NCBI RefSeq assembly: GCF_000294775.2
Contig: NZ_CP015506.1
Location: 1,587,501 to 1,651,500, forward strand
Direction: 5' to 3'
Source of the DNA: Cytobacillus oceanisediminis 2691
GTDB taxonomy: Bacteria; Bacillota; Bacilli; Bacillales; Cytobacillaceae
Length of the DNA: 64,000 nt
Shown: in pieces, positions 55,155 through 63,563 of the stretch
How positions within the stretch are numbered: the first letter of the stretch is position 1
How the letters are laid out: each line of letters begins with the position of its first letter
Position numbers and translations under genes: made by a program
Notes under the pieces: model-generated
The model's input: only the letters and a program-made list of their open reading frames with translations
Database searches by the model: none
Told to the model about the DNA's origin: nothing

Positions 55155-55247
55155 GAAGGATCTGTTGAGAAGGTCGCATCTAAGTTAGGCATTTCCAAAG
55201 TAGTTATTTGGATGAAATCAAAAATAAGTCAAGTTAAGGGGAATCAA
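55155..55247 (+). pseudogene. Fragment of a second YheO/DauR-type HTH_22 domain
   Basis: After a TAA at 55152, the plus strand reads EGSVEKVASKLGISKVVIWMKSKISQ. This matches the recognition region of the cargo regulator (GSVDKVAEKLGISKVTVYSYLDEI) at most positions. No YheO/PAS part and no start codon are present. The fragment is in frame with the ridA gene that follows, without a stop between them. It is probably what remains of an older regulator gene. Confidence 0.65.
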
Positions 55248-55622
55248 ATGAAAAGCATCTTTGAAGTAGGAAATTTAAAATCTAATGGACACTATGCATT
55301 AGCAACAGTTCATCAGAACACTGTCTATGTATCAGGGCAATTTGCCATTAATCCAGAAACCGGTGAAAAGAAATTTGGCACAATCGAAGAAGAAACATTA
55401 CAAGCACTTAAGAATGTGGAAATGATTGTAGAAGCAGCTGGAAGTAAAAAAGAGAAGATTTTGCGTATGACATTATATACTCCGGACGTGAAATTATGGG
55501 ATAAAGTAGATGCTGTTTATAAGGAATTTTTCGGTGAACATAAACCAGCACGTACCGTTGTACCAACTAATCAATTACATTTTGGCTTCAAAATTGAAAT
55601 TGATGCCATTGCATATATTTAG
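55248..55622 (+). CDS. RidA-family enamine/imine deaminase
   Basis: The 124-residue protein of the YjgF/YER057c/UK114 family has VYVSGQFAINPETGE and the active-site Arg in PARTVVPTNQL. RidA hydrolyses reactive 2-aminoacrylate-type enamines/imines released by PLP dehydratases to ketoacids and ammonia. Its place between two PLP-enzyme genes suggests that the pathway makes such an intermediate. ATG at 55248 follows AAGGGGA; earlier in-frame starts lack a site. Confidence 0.88.
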   Translation: MKSIFEVGNLKSNGHYALATVHQNTVYVSGQFAINPETGEKKFGTIEEETLQALKNVEMIVEAAGSKKEKILRMTLYTPDVKLWDKVDAVYKEFFGEHKPARTVVPTNQLHFGFKIEIDAIAYI

Positions 55623-55686
55623 TCATATTTTTTTCCTGTTTTGTATGAAAAAATCTAGTTAATATCATTTAAAGGGTTGATTAACG

Positions 55687-56790
55687 ATGAAACAATTTAT
55701 TTGTAACAGTTGTGGGAAAAAGCATGATATTACACCAACTATATGGAAATGTGAATGTGGAGGAGTCTTAAACATAGTAAAAGATACCCCGAAAGTTGAT
55801 ATTAAAGCTTGGAATAACTATCCAAACTCATTATGGCGTTATTTTGAAACTATGCCATTCGCAAAAGATTCTAAGACATGGGAATCCGTGACAATGGGTG
55901 AAGGTCAATCACCATTAATCGTTCTAGATCCTATGGAGCCAAATACGTATGTAAAAGTTGATTATATGATGCCTACATTATCCTTTAAAGATCGAGGGGC
56001 CGTTGTTTTGATGACGAAGGCTAAAGAATTAGGGGTATCAAAGGTCATTGCTGATAGTAGTGGTAATGCAGGTACGGCGATTGCAGCTTATGCAGCACGT
56101 TGTAATATTGCCTGTGATATTTATTTAAGCGACGAAACATCCCCGAAAAAAATTGCTCAAGTAAAAGCTCATGGTGCAACGATTAAAGAAATTCGTGGTA
56201 CACGAGAGGACATTGCAGCTGCTGCCCAAAAAGCAGTAAAAAATGAAAATGTATTTTACGCAAGTCATGTGTATAATCCATACTTTTATGAAGGAACAAA
56301 AACATATGCTTATGAAGTTTTTGAACAATTAAAAGGTGCGCCTGATGCATTAATAATTCCAGTTGGTAACGGTACACTTTTACTTGGTGCATATTATGGT
56401 TTTAAAGAGTTATTGGGAAATGGATTAATAGAAAGAATGCCGAAAATCATTGCTATCCAAGCAGCGAATTGTGCGCCTCTTGTAAATGCCTACAAACATG
56501 GTGAGGTAACAGCGAAACCTATTATGAACGAAGGTACTTTAGCGGAAGGGATCGCCATTGCAGCTCCAGCACGTTCAAAACAAATTTTAGAAGCTGTAGG
56601 GGAAACAAATGGTACATTTATTGAGATTCAAGAAGATGAGATTCTAAGAGCACGGGAGAAGCTTAGTGAAAAAGGTTTTTATGTTGAAGTGACATCAGCG
56701 ACCAACTATGCCGGTTATTTAAAATATGGAAAAAAATCGGATGAAAAAATAATAATACCTCTTTGTGGTGCAGGTATAAAATCGAAATAA
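55687..56790 (+). CDS. Threonine-synthase-like PLP enzyme (fold type II lyase/dehydratase)
   Basis: The 367-residue protein begins with a small zinc ribbon (Cys6, Cys9, Cys22, Cys24) and a fold-type-II PLP domain: SFKDRGA with the PLP Lys101, the phosphate-binding DSSGNAGTA, PVGNGTLLLGAYYGF and terminal LCGAGIKSK. It resembles threonine synthase but is shorter and stands outside any Thr biosynthetic cluster. Here a beta-elimination (dehydratase) or similar role on a hydroxy-amino acid is plausible. The reaction is not established. Confidence 0.85.
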   Translation: MKQFICNSCGKKHDITPTIWKCECGGVLNIVKDTPKVDIKAWNNYPNSLWRYFETMPFAKDSKTWESVTMGEGQSPLIVLDPMEPNTYVKVDYMMPTLSFKDRGAVVLMTKAKELGVSKVIADSSGNAGTAIAAYAARCNIACDIYLSDETSPKKIAQVKAHGATIKEIRGTREDIAAAAQKAVKNENVFYASHVYNPYFYEGTKTYAYEVFEQLKGAPDALIIPVGNGTLLLGAYYGFKELLGNGLIERMPKIIAIQAANCAPLVNAYKHGEVTAKPIMNEGTLAEGIAIAAPARSKQILEAVGETNGTFIEIQEDEILRAREKLSEKGFYVEVTSATNYAGYLKYGKKSDEKIIIPLCGAGIKSK

Positions 56791-56836
56791 ACCAAGAGGA
56801 GCTAGTTGGATGTAATAGAGAATATAGGAGAGAAGC

Positions 56837-57832
56837 ATGAAAAGTAAGCCAACGATAAAAATTATTGGAACCGGTGGAACAATTGCAGGGGCTGGAACTT
56901 CGAGTACAATGACCACAGGCTATCAACCAGGAGCTTTGTCTATTGATGACTTATTAAAAGAAGTACCGGATTTAGTCAACATTGCAAATTTAAAAGTTGA
57001 ACAATTGTTTAATATTGATAGTGTTGATATGACAACAGAACGACTATTGACACTGAGTAAATATATCAATGACATATTATTAGATGAAGAAATAGATGGT
57101 GTTGTGATCACACATGGTACAGATACACTGGAAGAAACCGCCTATTTTTTACATTTAGTGATTAAAAGCCATAAACCAGTCGTGATTGTTGGAGCAGTAA
57201 GACCTGCAACAGCGATAAGTGCAGATGGTCCGTTGAATATCTACAATGGTGTAAAAGTTGCTTGTAATCAAGAAGCTCATGGAAAAGGTGTATTAGTTGT
57301 CCTTAATGACCGAATTGGTTCTGCACGTTATATCACTAAAATGAATGCTACAGCAGTCGATTCGTTTAAAGCTCTCGAACAAGGTTATATCGGATCAATT
57401 GTTGGTGGGAAAGTTTATTTTTATTATAAAGATATCACCTATCTTCATACGACTGAAACCATATTTGATGTTAGCTCCATTAGTAAGCTGCCTAAGGTTT
57501 CAATTATATATACTCATCAAGGAGATGAACGATATTTATACGACGCAGCCGTTCAAGCAGATACAAAGGGAATCATTGTAACTACTGCTGGGGGCTATAC
57601 AATCTCTAAAGAAGCAGAGGCTGGAATTCATGATGCGATAAACAAAGGGGTTATCGTCATACGATCATCTCGACTCAATACGGGAATTGTTAGCCGTACT
57701 GATATGGATAATCAACACGCATATATCGTATCTGAATCATTAAATCCTCCAAAAGCAAGGATTCTTCTTATGCTAGCATTAAACTTAACAAATGATAAAA
57801 ATGAGATTCAACAGTATTTTCATATATACTAA
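56837..57832 (+). CDS. Cytoplasmic L-asparaginase of the type II sequence class
   Basis: The 331-residue protein has the two threonine/aspartate catalytic motifs IIGTGGTIAGAG (Thr15) and THGTDTLEETAYFL, and VGAVRPATAISADGPLNIYN as in AnsB/AnsZ. These hydrolyse asparagine (sometimes glutamine or D-asparagine) to aspartate and ammonia. Type II enzymes are usually exported, but no signal peptide is present, so this one should stay in the cytoplasm. The GGAGAG site is well placed. Confidence 0.9.
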   Translation: MKSKPTIKIIGTGGTIAGAGTSSTMTTGYQPGALSIDDLLKEVPDLVNIANLKVEQLFNIDSVDMTTERLLTLSKYINDILLDEEIDGVVITHGTDTLEETAYFLHLVIKSHKPVVIVGAVRPATAISADGPLNIYNGVKVACNQEAHGKGVLVVLNDRIGSARYITKMNATAVDSFKALEQGYIGSIVGGKVYFYYKDITYLHTTETIFDVSSISKLPKVSIIYTHQGDERYLYDAAVQADTKGIIVTTAGGYTISKEAEAGIHDAINKGVIVIRSSRLNTGIVSRTDMDNQHAYIVSESLNPPKARILLMLALNLTNDKNEIQQYFHIY

Positions 57833-57904
57833 TTTTTTGAGTGTCCCTTAGAAGAATGAAAAAAAAAGATTTGATTTTTCACGATTTCATTCAACGAATG
57901 ATTT

Positions 57905-58037
57905 TTGAAGGAAGCGAAGATTCACGGTGTGAAAAAAATGGTGTAATGCCAGAAAGAATAAGGTGGATTATTATAAAAAGTTTGGTTTAAGAGACCAACT
58001 CCAGTTTTATAGGAGAGGGGAAATGCTAGAGTTCTAA
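57905..58037 (+). pseudogene. Remnant of a GNAT-family acetyltransferase C terminus
   Basis: Plus-strand translation from 57905 gives LKEAKIHGVKKMV. After one frame change at about 57944 it continues NARKNKVDYYKKFGLRDQLQFYRRGEMLEF and stops at 58037. The pattern hGvkkmvLNAR..aV.fYkKFG is the C-terminal hallmark of GNAT acetyltransferases. The N-terminal part and acetyl-CoA site are missing. It is a leftover between asparaginase and the M20 gene. Confidence 0.7.
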
Positions 58038-58061
58038 AAAATTTAGTAGAGGAGATCAAAA

Positions 58062-59318
58062 ATGGATATTATAGCTTTAAGGCGAGAGTTTCATATGCAC
58101 CCTGAGGTTGGATTTACTGAATTTCGAACGGCTTCAAAGATAGTGGAGCTGTTAAACTCGCTTGGATATCATTTAATCTATGGGAGAGATGCAATGGACG
58201 GAGATTTTATGAGAGGAGTTCCATCCAATGCGGTTTTAGAGATGGCATATCAAAGGGCATTACTGGATGGTGCTAATCCGAATATACTTCAGAAAATGAA
58301 AGGTGGCTATACTACTGTAATTGGAGTTTTAAAAGGTATAAAACCGGGTCCTACCGTTGCATTTCGTTTTGATATGGATGCCTTGCCAATTGCAGAGAGT
58401 CAGGATGAGAACCATTATCCTAAAGTAAATGGTTTCCGTTCAAAATATGAAGGGAATATGCATGCTTGTGGGCATGATGGCCATACTGCCATAGGCTTGG
58501 GGCTCGCTGAAAAACTGGCGGATGGTCAGTTTGCTGGGACAATAAAGCTGATATTTCAGGCAGCAGAGGAAGGAGTTCGCGGAGCATATGCAATTGTACA
58601 GAAGGGGTTATTAGATGATGTGGATTATATGTTTTGTCATCATCTAGGTGCAGATGTTCCGACTGGTGAGTTCCATGGTGGTTCAACGCACTTCCTTTCC
58701 TCCACGAAAATGATAGCTCACTACTATGGTGTTGCTGCTCACGCAGGCGGTAATCCGGAAATGGGTAGAAATGCTTTGTTGGGTGCTAGTACCGCCTTAT
58801 TAAATATACATGCTATCCCGCGCTTTAGTACAGGACCCACCCGAGTTAACGTAGGAATCTTAGAGGGTGGAACAGCAACTAATATCATTCCCCAATATGC
58901 AAAAATGAATATTGAGACTAGGGCTCTTACCGAAGAGGAGAATAAAGATTTGGAGGAGAGAGTTAGAAATATCATTACTCACAGTGCATCTATGCATGAG
59001 CTTGATCATCAAATTGAAGTTATTGGTGCCGCTATCCCAATTACCTGTGACAATGAACTGGTTGAGTTAACTATAGAAGAGGCAAAGCAAGCAGAAGGAT
59101 TTACATCATTTGGAAATGGTGAAGGTAAAGGACTCGGGAGTGAAGATGCTAGCTTTATGATAAAACGAGTCCAAGATTTAGGGGGAAAAGGGACTTATAT
59201 GATTGTAGGTTCCACTATACCCGCACCGCATCATAATCCAAAGTTTGATATTGAAGAAGAAATTCTTCCGCATGCAGTTGAATTGTTTAACCGAATTGCA
59301 CGTCGAATATTAAAATAA
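58062..59318 (+). CDS. M20-family amidohydrolase (N-acyl-amino-acid hydrolase type)
   Basis: The 418-residue metallopeptidase-family protein has LRREFHMHPEVGF, the metal-binding HACGHDGHTAIGLGLAE, AEEG with the catalytic Glu, the dimerisation/Ile-insert region with HAGGNPEMGRNALLGAST, and C-terminal H in PAPHHNPKFD. It is in the HipO/AbgB group that removes acyl or aminobenzoyl groups from amino acids. In the cluster it could release the free amino acid from an N-acyl or dipeptide-like precursor. GAGGAG precedes the ATG. Confidence 0.88.
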   Translation: MDIIALRREFHMHPEVGFTEFRTASKIVELLNSLGYHLIYGRDAMDGDFMRGVPSNAVLEMAYQRALLDGANPNILQKMKGGYTTVIGVLKGIKPGPTVAFRFDMDALPIAESQDENHYPKVNGFRSKYEGNMHACGHDGHTAIGLGLAEKLADGQFAGTIKLIFQAAEEGVRGAYAIVQKGLLDDVDYMFCHHLGADVPTGEFHGGSTHFLSSTKMIAHYYGVAAHAGGNPEMGRNALLGASTALLNIHAIPRFSTGPTRVNVGILEGGTATNIIPQYAKMNIETRALTEEENKDLEERVRNIITHSASMHELDHQIEVIGAAIPITCDNELVELTIEEAKQAEGFTSFGNGEGKGLGSEDASFMIKRVQDLGGKGTYMIVGSTIPAPHHNPKFDIEEEILPHAVELFNRIARRILK

Positions 59319-59723
59319 TTATTATTTGGATTTAGGTTATCGGTCACAAAGTGAATAATCATAACTTATTTGAAGTGTTTATCAGCATAAATTTGAGAAG
59401 TCCCGATTAATGTGATTCCTCTATTACACTTTTTTATGTTTAATATATTCATGTGTTATTGAAGATGAATGTAATTAACTAACGGATTCTTAACTTCAAC
59501 ATTAGCTGCTAATCAGGCAGCTTTTTCTTTTTAAACAACACTGATGTCTTAACCAACAACAGGGGCTTTAGTGGCCGATTAGAGGTATGAAATCATAAAT
59601 AAAAATCGGTTCGACCCCAAACCGACCCCAAACTTGGTATTCTAAGGATTAGGAATAAACATATTGAATAAAATAAAAAGCGCAAAACCCTTGATATAAA
59701 TGGGTTTTGCGCTTTTCTTTTGT
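59319..59723. other. Right end of the island, no intact gene
   Basis: About 400 bases hold two terminator-like hairpins: AGCTGC/GCAGCTTTTTC at 59505-59530 and AAAAAGCGCAAAACCC / GGGTTTTGCGCTTTT at 59675-59716. A tandem GACCCCAAACC repeat at 59613-59632 is also present. In the plus strand the latter can be read as FDPKPTPNLVF then stop, similar in style to the tails of phage integrases, but no catalytic motif remains. This is where an integrase would be expected. Confidence 0.45.
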
Positions 59724-59740
59724 AGCGTCCCAGGCGAGAT
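59724..59740. repeat. Right attachment-like repeat (attR) within the tRNA 3' end
   Basis: Identical to 48163-48179. It covers the last 15 bases of tRNA-Arg plus two bases beyond. Confidence 0.85.
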
Positions 59741-59799
59741 TCGAACTCACGACCTACAGCTTAGGAGGCTGTCGCTCTATCCAGCTGAGCTACTGGGAC
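59726..59799 (-). tRNA. tRNA-Arg (anticodon CCT)
   Basis: On the minus strand the acceptor arms GTCCCAG and CTGGGAC pair perfectly with discriminator G. The D arm has AGCTCAGCTGGATAGAGC. The anticodon arm is ACAGC-CTCCTAA-GCTGT with anticodon CCT. The T arm contains GAGTTCGAATCTC. CCA is not encoded. The gene is intact although it is the integration site of the island. Confidence 0.97.
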
Positions 59800-59933
59800 A
59801 TATTGGCGTAAGTATATTTTTTGTAGTGCAGATAAGACTGGTATATCCTGTTTTTTCCTCTGCAAGCCCAATACAAGGGAGCAAATGCGTCGAAACAGAG
59901 CTACAGGGATGTAATTCAGGGATGTTTACGCTT

Positions 59934-59951
59934 AGCTGAGCTACTGGGACA
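59934..59951 (-). repeat. Duplicated 5' fragment of the tRNA-Arg gene
   Basis: agctgagctactgggaca at 59934-59951 repeats 59783-59800, the first 17 bases of the tRNA plus one upstream base. No further tRNA sequence follows. About 130 unrelated bases separate it from the complete gene. It may mark a decayed tandem tRNA or an earlier insertion at the same locus. Confidence 0.7.
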
Positions 59952-60015
59952 AAATAATATAACACAGTTATTTATTATAATCCCATAATCAAAAATGGTC
60001 AATAGTTATGACTAA

Positions 60016-60048
60016 AGTAAAAACCGGCCATTAATACATGACCGGTTT
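60016..60048 (-). terminator. Terminator of the acyltransferase gene
   Basis: On the minus strand AAACCGGTCAT pairs with ATGGCCGGTTT, followed by TTTAC. Confidence 0.75.
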
Positions 60049-60053
60049 CTGTT

Positions 60054-61094
60054 CTAACTTGTAAGTTTTTTACGATAAAATCTGGCATATGCCTTTGATC
60101 TATCTTTTAGCTTCTTTAGCTGTGATGTTCTCAGTTCTATAATAGGCTGCGCAAATGAAGTAATCAGTTTGCTTGAGAGAAGCAAAGTCAGCAGCAGCGA
60201 TATTCCGGCAAGCAGCAGGAAGTTTTCCGGTTTGCTGAAAAAGCCCTGTACATCACTTTCTCTGAATACCCGTACAAAGAATCCGTGAAGCAGATAGACA
60301 TAAAGTGTATTTTTTCCTAAATCAGTAAAGAAATATTGTTTGCGGGGCACAAAAGCAAAGAAGCTAAATACCATTATCAAACTTAGGACATAAAAGCCCA
60401 ATCTCGTTAAGACTGCCCCAATTGAAGCTGCCCCCATTTCAGTATATGGCTTTGAGCCAAGCAGCCACTTATAATCCACTTCAGGATAGAGGTAAAAGCC
60501 TATAAAGACTACAGCAAAGATTGCAAATGCACTAATTCTGAACTTTGGCTGGAATAGCGCATAGAAATGCTCCTTCTTTAAATAATAACCCAATAGGAAT
60601 AAAGGAAAGAACACAAATGTTCTCGATAAACTTAAATAGTTTGAAATCCAATCGGCATATCCGACAGCAAGCCCAATGATAAAAGCAGCTGCCAGGGAAT
60701 AAACCGCTTTATACTTTGCAAAGAATAAAAGCATGATATTCCAGCAAAACATGCTGATCAGGAACCATAAAGACCAATGCGGGTTAAAAGGATCCAACTC
60801 AAAGGTGCCTTTATTATATAAAAAATAATAGAAGATCGAATAAATAACCTGAAAAATAATATATGGCAGTATGAGCTTTTTTGCAATTTTCTTTATATAG
60901 CCTTTTTTATAAAAGCCTTTTGCAAAAAAACCGGATACCAGTATAAATGCTGGCATATGGAACGTGTAGATTACCTTATATAAAGTATAGATTGTTTCAT
61001 TATCTTCAATAAAAGAGCGGAGTAAATGTCCGAAAACGACAAAGAAGATTAAAATAAACTTCGTGTTGTCGAAGTAATAGTCACGTTGTTTCAT
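60054..61094 (-). CDS. Membrane acyltransferase, acyltransferase_3 / fucose 4-O-acetylase type
   Basis: The 346-residue protein has about ten hydrophobic helices and the family start MKQRDYYFDNTKFILIFFVVFGHLLRSF with the putative catalytic His in VVFGHLL, then YTFHMPAFILVSGFFAKG. It probably transfers acetyl groups to a cell-surface sugar or polymer. ATG at 61094 follows GAGGAGG; an upstream frame extension has no site. The C terminus is basic and cytoplasmic. No glycosyltransferase cluster is adjacent. Confidence 0.87.
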   Translation of the reverse strand: MKQRDYYFDNTKFILIFFVVFGHLLRSFIEDNETIYTLYKVIYTFHMPAFILVSGFFAKGFYKKGYIKKIAKKLILPYIIFQVIYSIFYYFLYNKGTFELDPFNPHWSLWFLISMFCWNIMLLFFAKYKAVYSLAAAFIIGLAVGYADWISNYLSLSRTFVFFPLFLLGYYLKKEHFYALFQPKFRISAFAIFAVVFIGFYLYPEVDYKWLLGSKPYTEMGAASIGAVLTRLGFYVLSLIMVFSFFAFVPRKQYFFTDLGKNTLYVYLLHGFFVRVFRESDVQGFFSKPENFLLLAGISLLLTLLLSSKLITSFAQPIIELRTSQLKKLKDRSKAYARFYRKKLTS

Positions 61095-61601
61095 AAGTCC
61101 TCCTCTATTAAAGACCCCCATAAATACTCTTTCTTTCTTTACCCACTTTAACATGAAGCAAACTTCTTTTCTCGTGTAAATAGAAGGTTTAATTTCCAGA
61201 AAAAGTAAAAACTTCTAACTCTGAAAATGCTGTCATACTAATTAGAAATTACTGTTATACAAATAAATATTGCTTGTTACTTCATATATTATATGGCTTG
61301 AATGGATTTAATTTAAATCTGTTTCAAATTTTATTTAAAGAAAATCATTTTTGTCGCAGATAAAAGGGAGTAGTCCGATTAGTATGTCATGACTGATGCT
61401 GACGTGAGAAAATCAGGTTTTTTAAGGTAAGATTTTAAAGGGAATAGGTGCAGGGAAGGCTTTATTAAAATGAAAAATTGGAAAAATAATCTTCAAATGT
61501 CTTTTTTGTTCTATTATAATGAATTGAAAGAATAGTAAAAAAGAATTAGGTACATACTAGTTCAATTGTTCGCATCTGGTTCAATCATAAAGGGGGAAGT
61601 T
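61095..61601. other. Intergenic region between acyltransferase and MCP genes
   Basis: About 500 AT-rich bases, divergent promoter region. I see no gene, repeat or clear regulator site. Confidence 0.5.
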
Positions 61602-63407
61602 ATGTTGAAAGGGGTAAGAAAATTTATACCTGGCAATAAGGAAAGAAAAGAATCGTCCAGGTCAAAAAAGTTTAAAATAGGCAAGTATTTAAATAAAATG
61701 GCGAGCACGAAATGGTGGAGGAACCTGAAGCTTGGCCAGAAATATGGGGTTGCGCTTTTTGTGACCATTGGACTATTCACGGTTTCCACCGTTCTAACTT
61801 TCTTCTTGCTGACAATTGCCAATTCAAAACTGGAGACTGTTAAGGATTCTGGGGAAAAAGCCATTAAGATTACAGAATCAGCGGCCACTTTTCATCATAA
61901 AGGGAGCACGATTGGAAACTTTATCATTGACTCCAACCCCAAACATTTAAAAACATTTGATGAGCTGACAGAGGATTTTAATAAATTGAAAGAGGAAATT
62001 TCTCCGGAACTGAGCGATTCAAAATCAAAAACCCTTTTTAGGCAAATCGATGAAAATGATCAAAAAATCACCAGTTTATTTCATGATGTCATCGAGCCAG
62101 AAGTAAAACTGCAGCATGCAAGAGAATATAGGCTGGGGAAATTGCAGGCAGATAATATTATTTCTGAAACGGTTGATAAGTTAAATACCCTTGGCAGAAT
62201 GATGAAGGAGGATCAGCAAAAGGCTGTGTCTTCTGCCAAATATGGTCTTATCCTTACTTTAATAGTACTTGGTATTTCAATCATCATTTCTGCTATCCTG
62301 GGAATCGCGAGCATCCTTTTTATTGGAAGTATAATTTCTAAAAAACTAACTGCCATTGTCCAATTCTCAAATGAAATTGCAGGAGGAAACCTCAATGCAA
62401 ATTCAGTGGAATATGAAGGTGATGATGAAGTAGCACAGCTTAGCAGAGCCATGAACTCCATGAAAATAAAGCTGCAGACCATGATTCAGGAAATTAATGC
62501 AGTTTCTGGGTATGTGACAGAAAGAAGCGGAGAACTGAATATTGCTGCAAATGAAGTAAAAGCAGCCAGTCAGCAGGTGGCTTCAACCATGCAGGAACTG
62601 TCCGGAGGAGCCGAGGATCAGGCGGGTTCTGCAACGCGTTTATCTTTAATGATGGACGAGTACCTGGAAAAAGTGAAAGAAGCTTCATACAGCGGTAATG
62701 AAATAAAGAGTGCTTCCACAGAGGTGCTATCGCTTACTGAGAATGGAAACAAGCTAATGAAAGAATCCCAGGAACAAATGAGATTAATTAACCAAATAAT
62801 GAAGTCTTCTGTTGACAAGGTAAATGGACTTGATGATCAGACAAAACAAATCTCCAGATTAGTTAAGGTTATAAAGGAAATTGCAGACCAGACCAACCTT
62901 CTGGCATTAAATGCAGCAATTGAAGCTGCCAGAGCCGGTGAGCATGGAAGAGGTTTTGCAGTAGTGGCAGATGAGGTGAGGAAACTGGCTGAGCAGGTAT
63001 CATTCTCGGTTTCAGATATCACTAAGATTGTCGGGGGTATTCAAACGGAGTCAAACAGTGTGGCCACATCCCTTCAAACAGGCTATGTTCAAGTTGAAAA
63101 GGGAACCGGGCAAATTCAATTGACAGGACAAACATTTCAGAAAATTTATGAGGCAGTTAACTCAATGTCCAATAATGTCAGTGACATTTCCCGCAGCCTC
63201 GAGCAGGTATCCATTAATTCTGCCCATATGAACCAGTCCATTGGCAATATTGCCGCAGTGTCTGAGGAATCTGCGGCAGGCATCGAACAAACGAGTGCAT
63301 CAATGGCTCAGACTAACCATTCAATGGAGGAAATCTCAGAAAATGCACAGTCCTTGTCGGAATTGGCAGAACAATTAAATGAGATGATTGCAAAATTCAA
63401 ATTGTAA
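61602..63407 (+). CDS. Methyl-accepting chemotaxis protein
   Basis: The 601-residue receptor has a basic N terminus, TM1 (about 48-72), a helical extracellular sensor of about 140 residues, TM2 (about 213-240), a HAMP domain (about 240-295) and the MCP signalling domain with the conserved tip [36 protein letters not shown]. It feeds signals to CheA/CheW. ATG at 61602 follows AGGGGGAAG. The ligand is unknown; the short helical sensor resembles four-helix-bundle types. Confidence 0.94.
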   Translation: MLKGVRKFIPGNKERKESSRSKKFKIGKYLNKMASTKWWRNLKLGQKYGVALFVTIGLFTVSTVLTFFLLTIANSKLETVKDSGEKAIKITESAATFHHKGSTIGNFIIDSNPKHLKTFDELTEDFNKLKEEISPELSDSKSKTLFRQIDENDQKITSLFHDVIEPEVKLQHAREYRLGKLQADNIISETVDKLNTLGRMMKEDQQKAVSSAKYGLILTLIVLGISIIISAILGIASILFIGSIISKKLTAIVQFSNEIAGGNLNANSVEYEGDDEVAQLSRAMNSMKIKLQTMIQEINAVSGYVTERSGELNIAANEVKAASQQVASTMQELSGGAEDQAGSATRLSLMMDEYLEKVKEASYSGNEIKSASTEVLSLTENGNKLMKESQEQMRLINQIMKSSVDKVNGLDDQTKQISRLVKVIKEIADQTNLLALNAAIEAARAGEHGRGFAVVADEVRKLAEQVSFSVSDITKIVGGIQTESNSVATSLQTGYVQVEKGTGQIQLTGQTFQKIYEAVNSMSNNVSDISRSLEQVSINSAHMNQSIGNIAAVSEESAAGIEQTSASMAQTNHSMEEISENAQSLSELAEQLNEMIAKFKL

Positions 63408-63412
63408 AATCC

Positions 63413-63442
63413 AGGCATACTCTCTACACAGGGTATGCCTTG
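63413..63442 (+). terminator. Terminator after the MCP gene
   Basis: AGGCATAC pairs with GTATGCCT around an 11-base loop, followed by TTGTCCTTT. Confidence 0.6.
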
Positions 63443-63563
63443 TCCTTTCCCCAGACATTTGAGATGAAAAATTAATAAGACAGTTTTCTCGGAGATTTAA
63501 AGGTTTTAGTCAGATATTGTAGAAATATTTAATTAATTGCATATCCCAATAGGAGGAAATAGA

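Larger units (their letters stand above)
48163..59740. mobile_element. tRNA-Arg-integrated genomic island / decayed prophage with metabolic cargo
   Basis: The 17-mer agcgtcccaggcgagat occurs at 48163-48179 and 59724-59740. The right copy is the 3' end of an intact tRNA-Arg(CCT); the left is a short displaced copy after the lutC terminator. This is the attL/attR layout left by a site-specific integrase using a tRNA 3' end. Inside are a tail-fibre end, XhlA, holin and endolysin genes plus an Xre-type remnant at the left, and a six-enzyme metabolic cluster with its regulator at the right. No recombinase gene remains, so the element is probably fixed. Confidence 0.85.

Noticed and set aside
59700..59965. 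Short open frames on both strands over the tRNA
   Set aside because: They run through tRNA-Arg and its duplicated fragment and are not genes.
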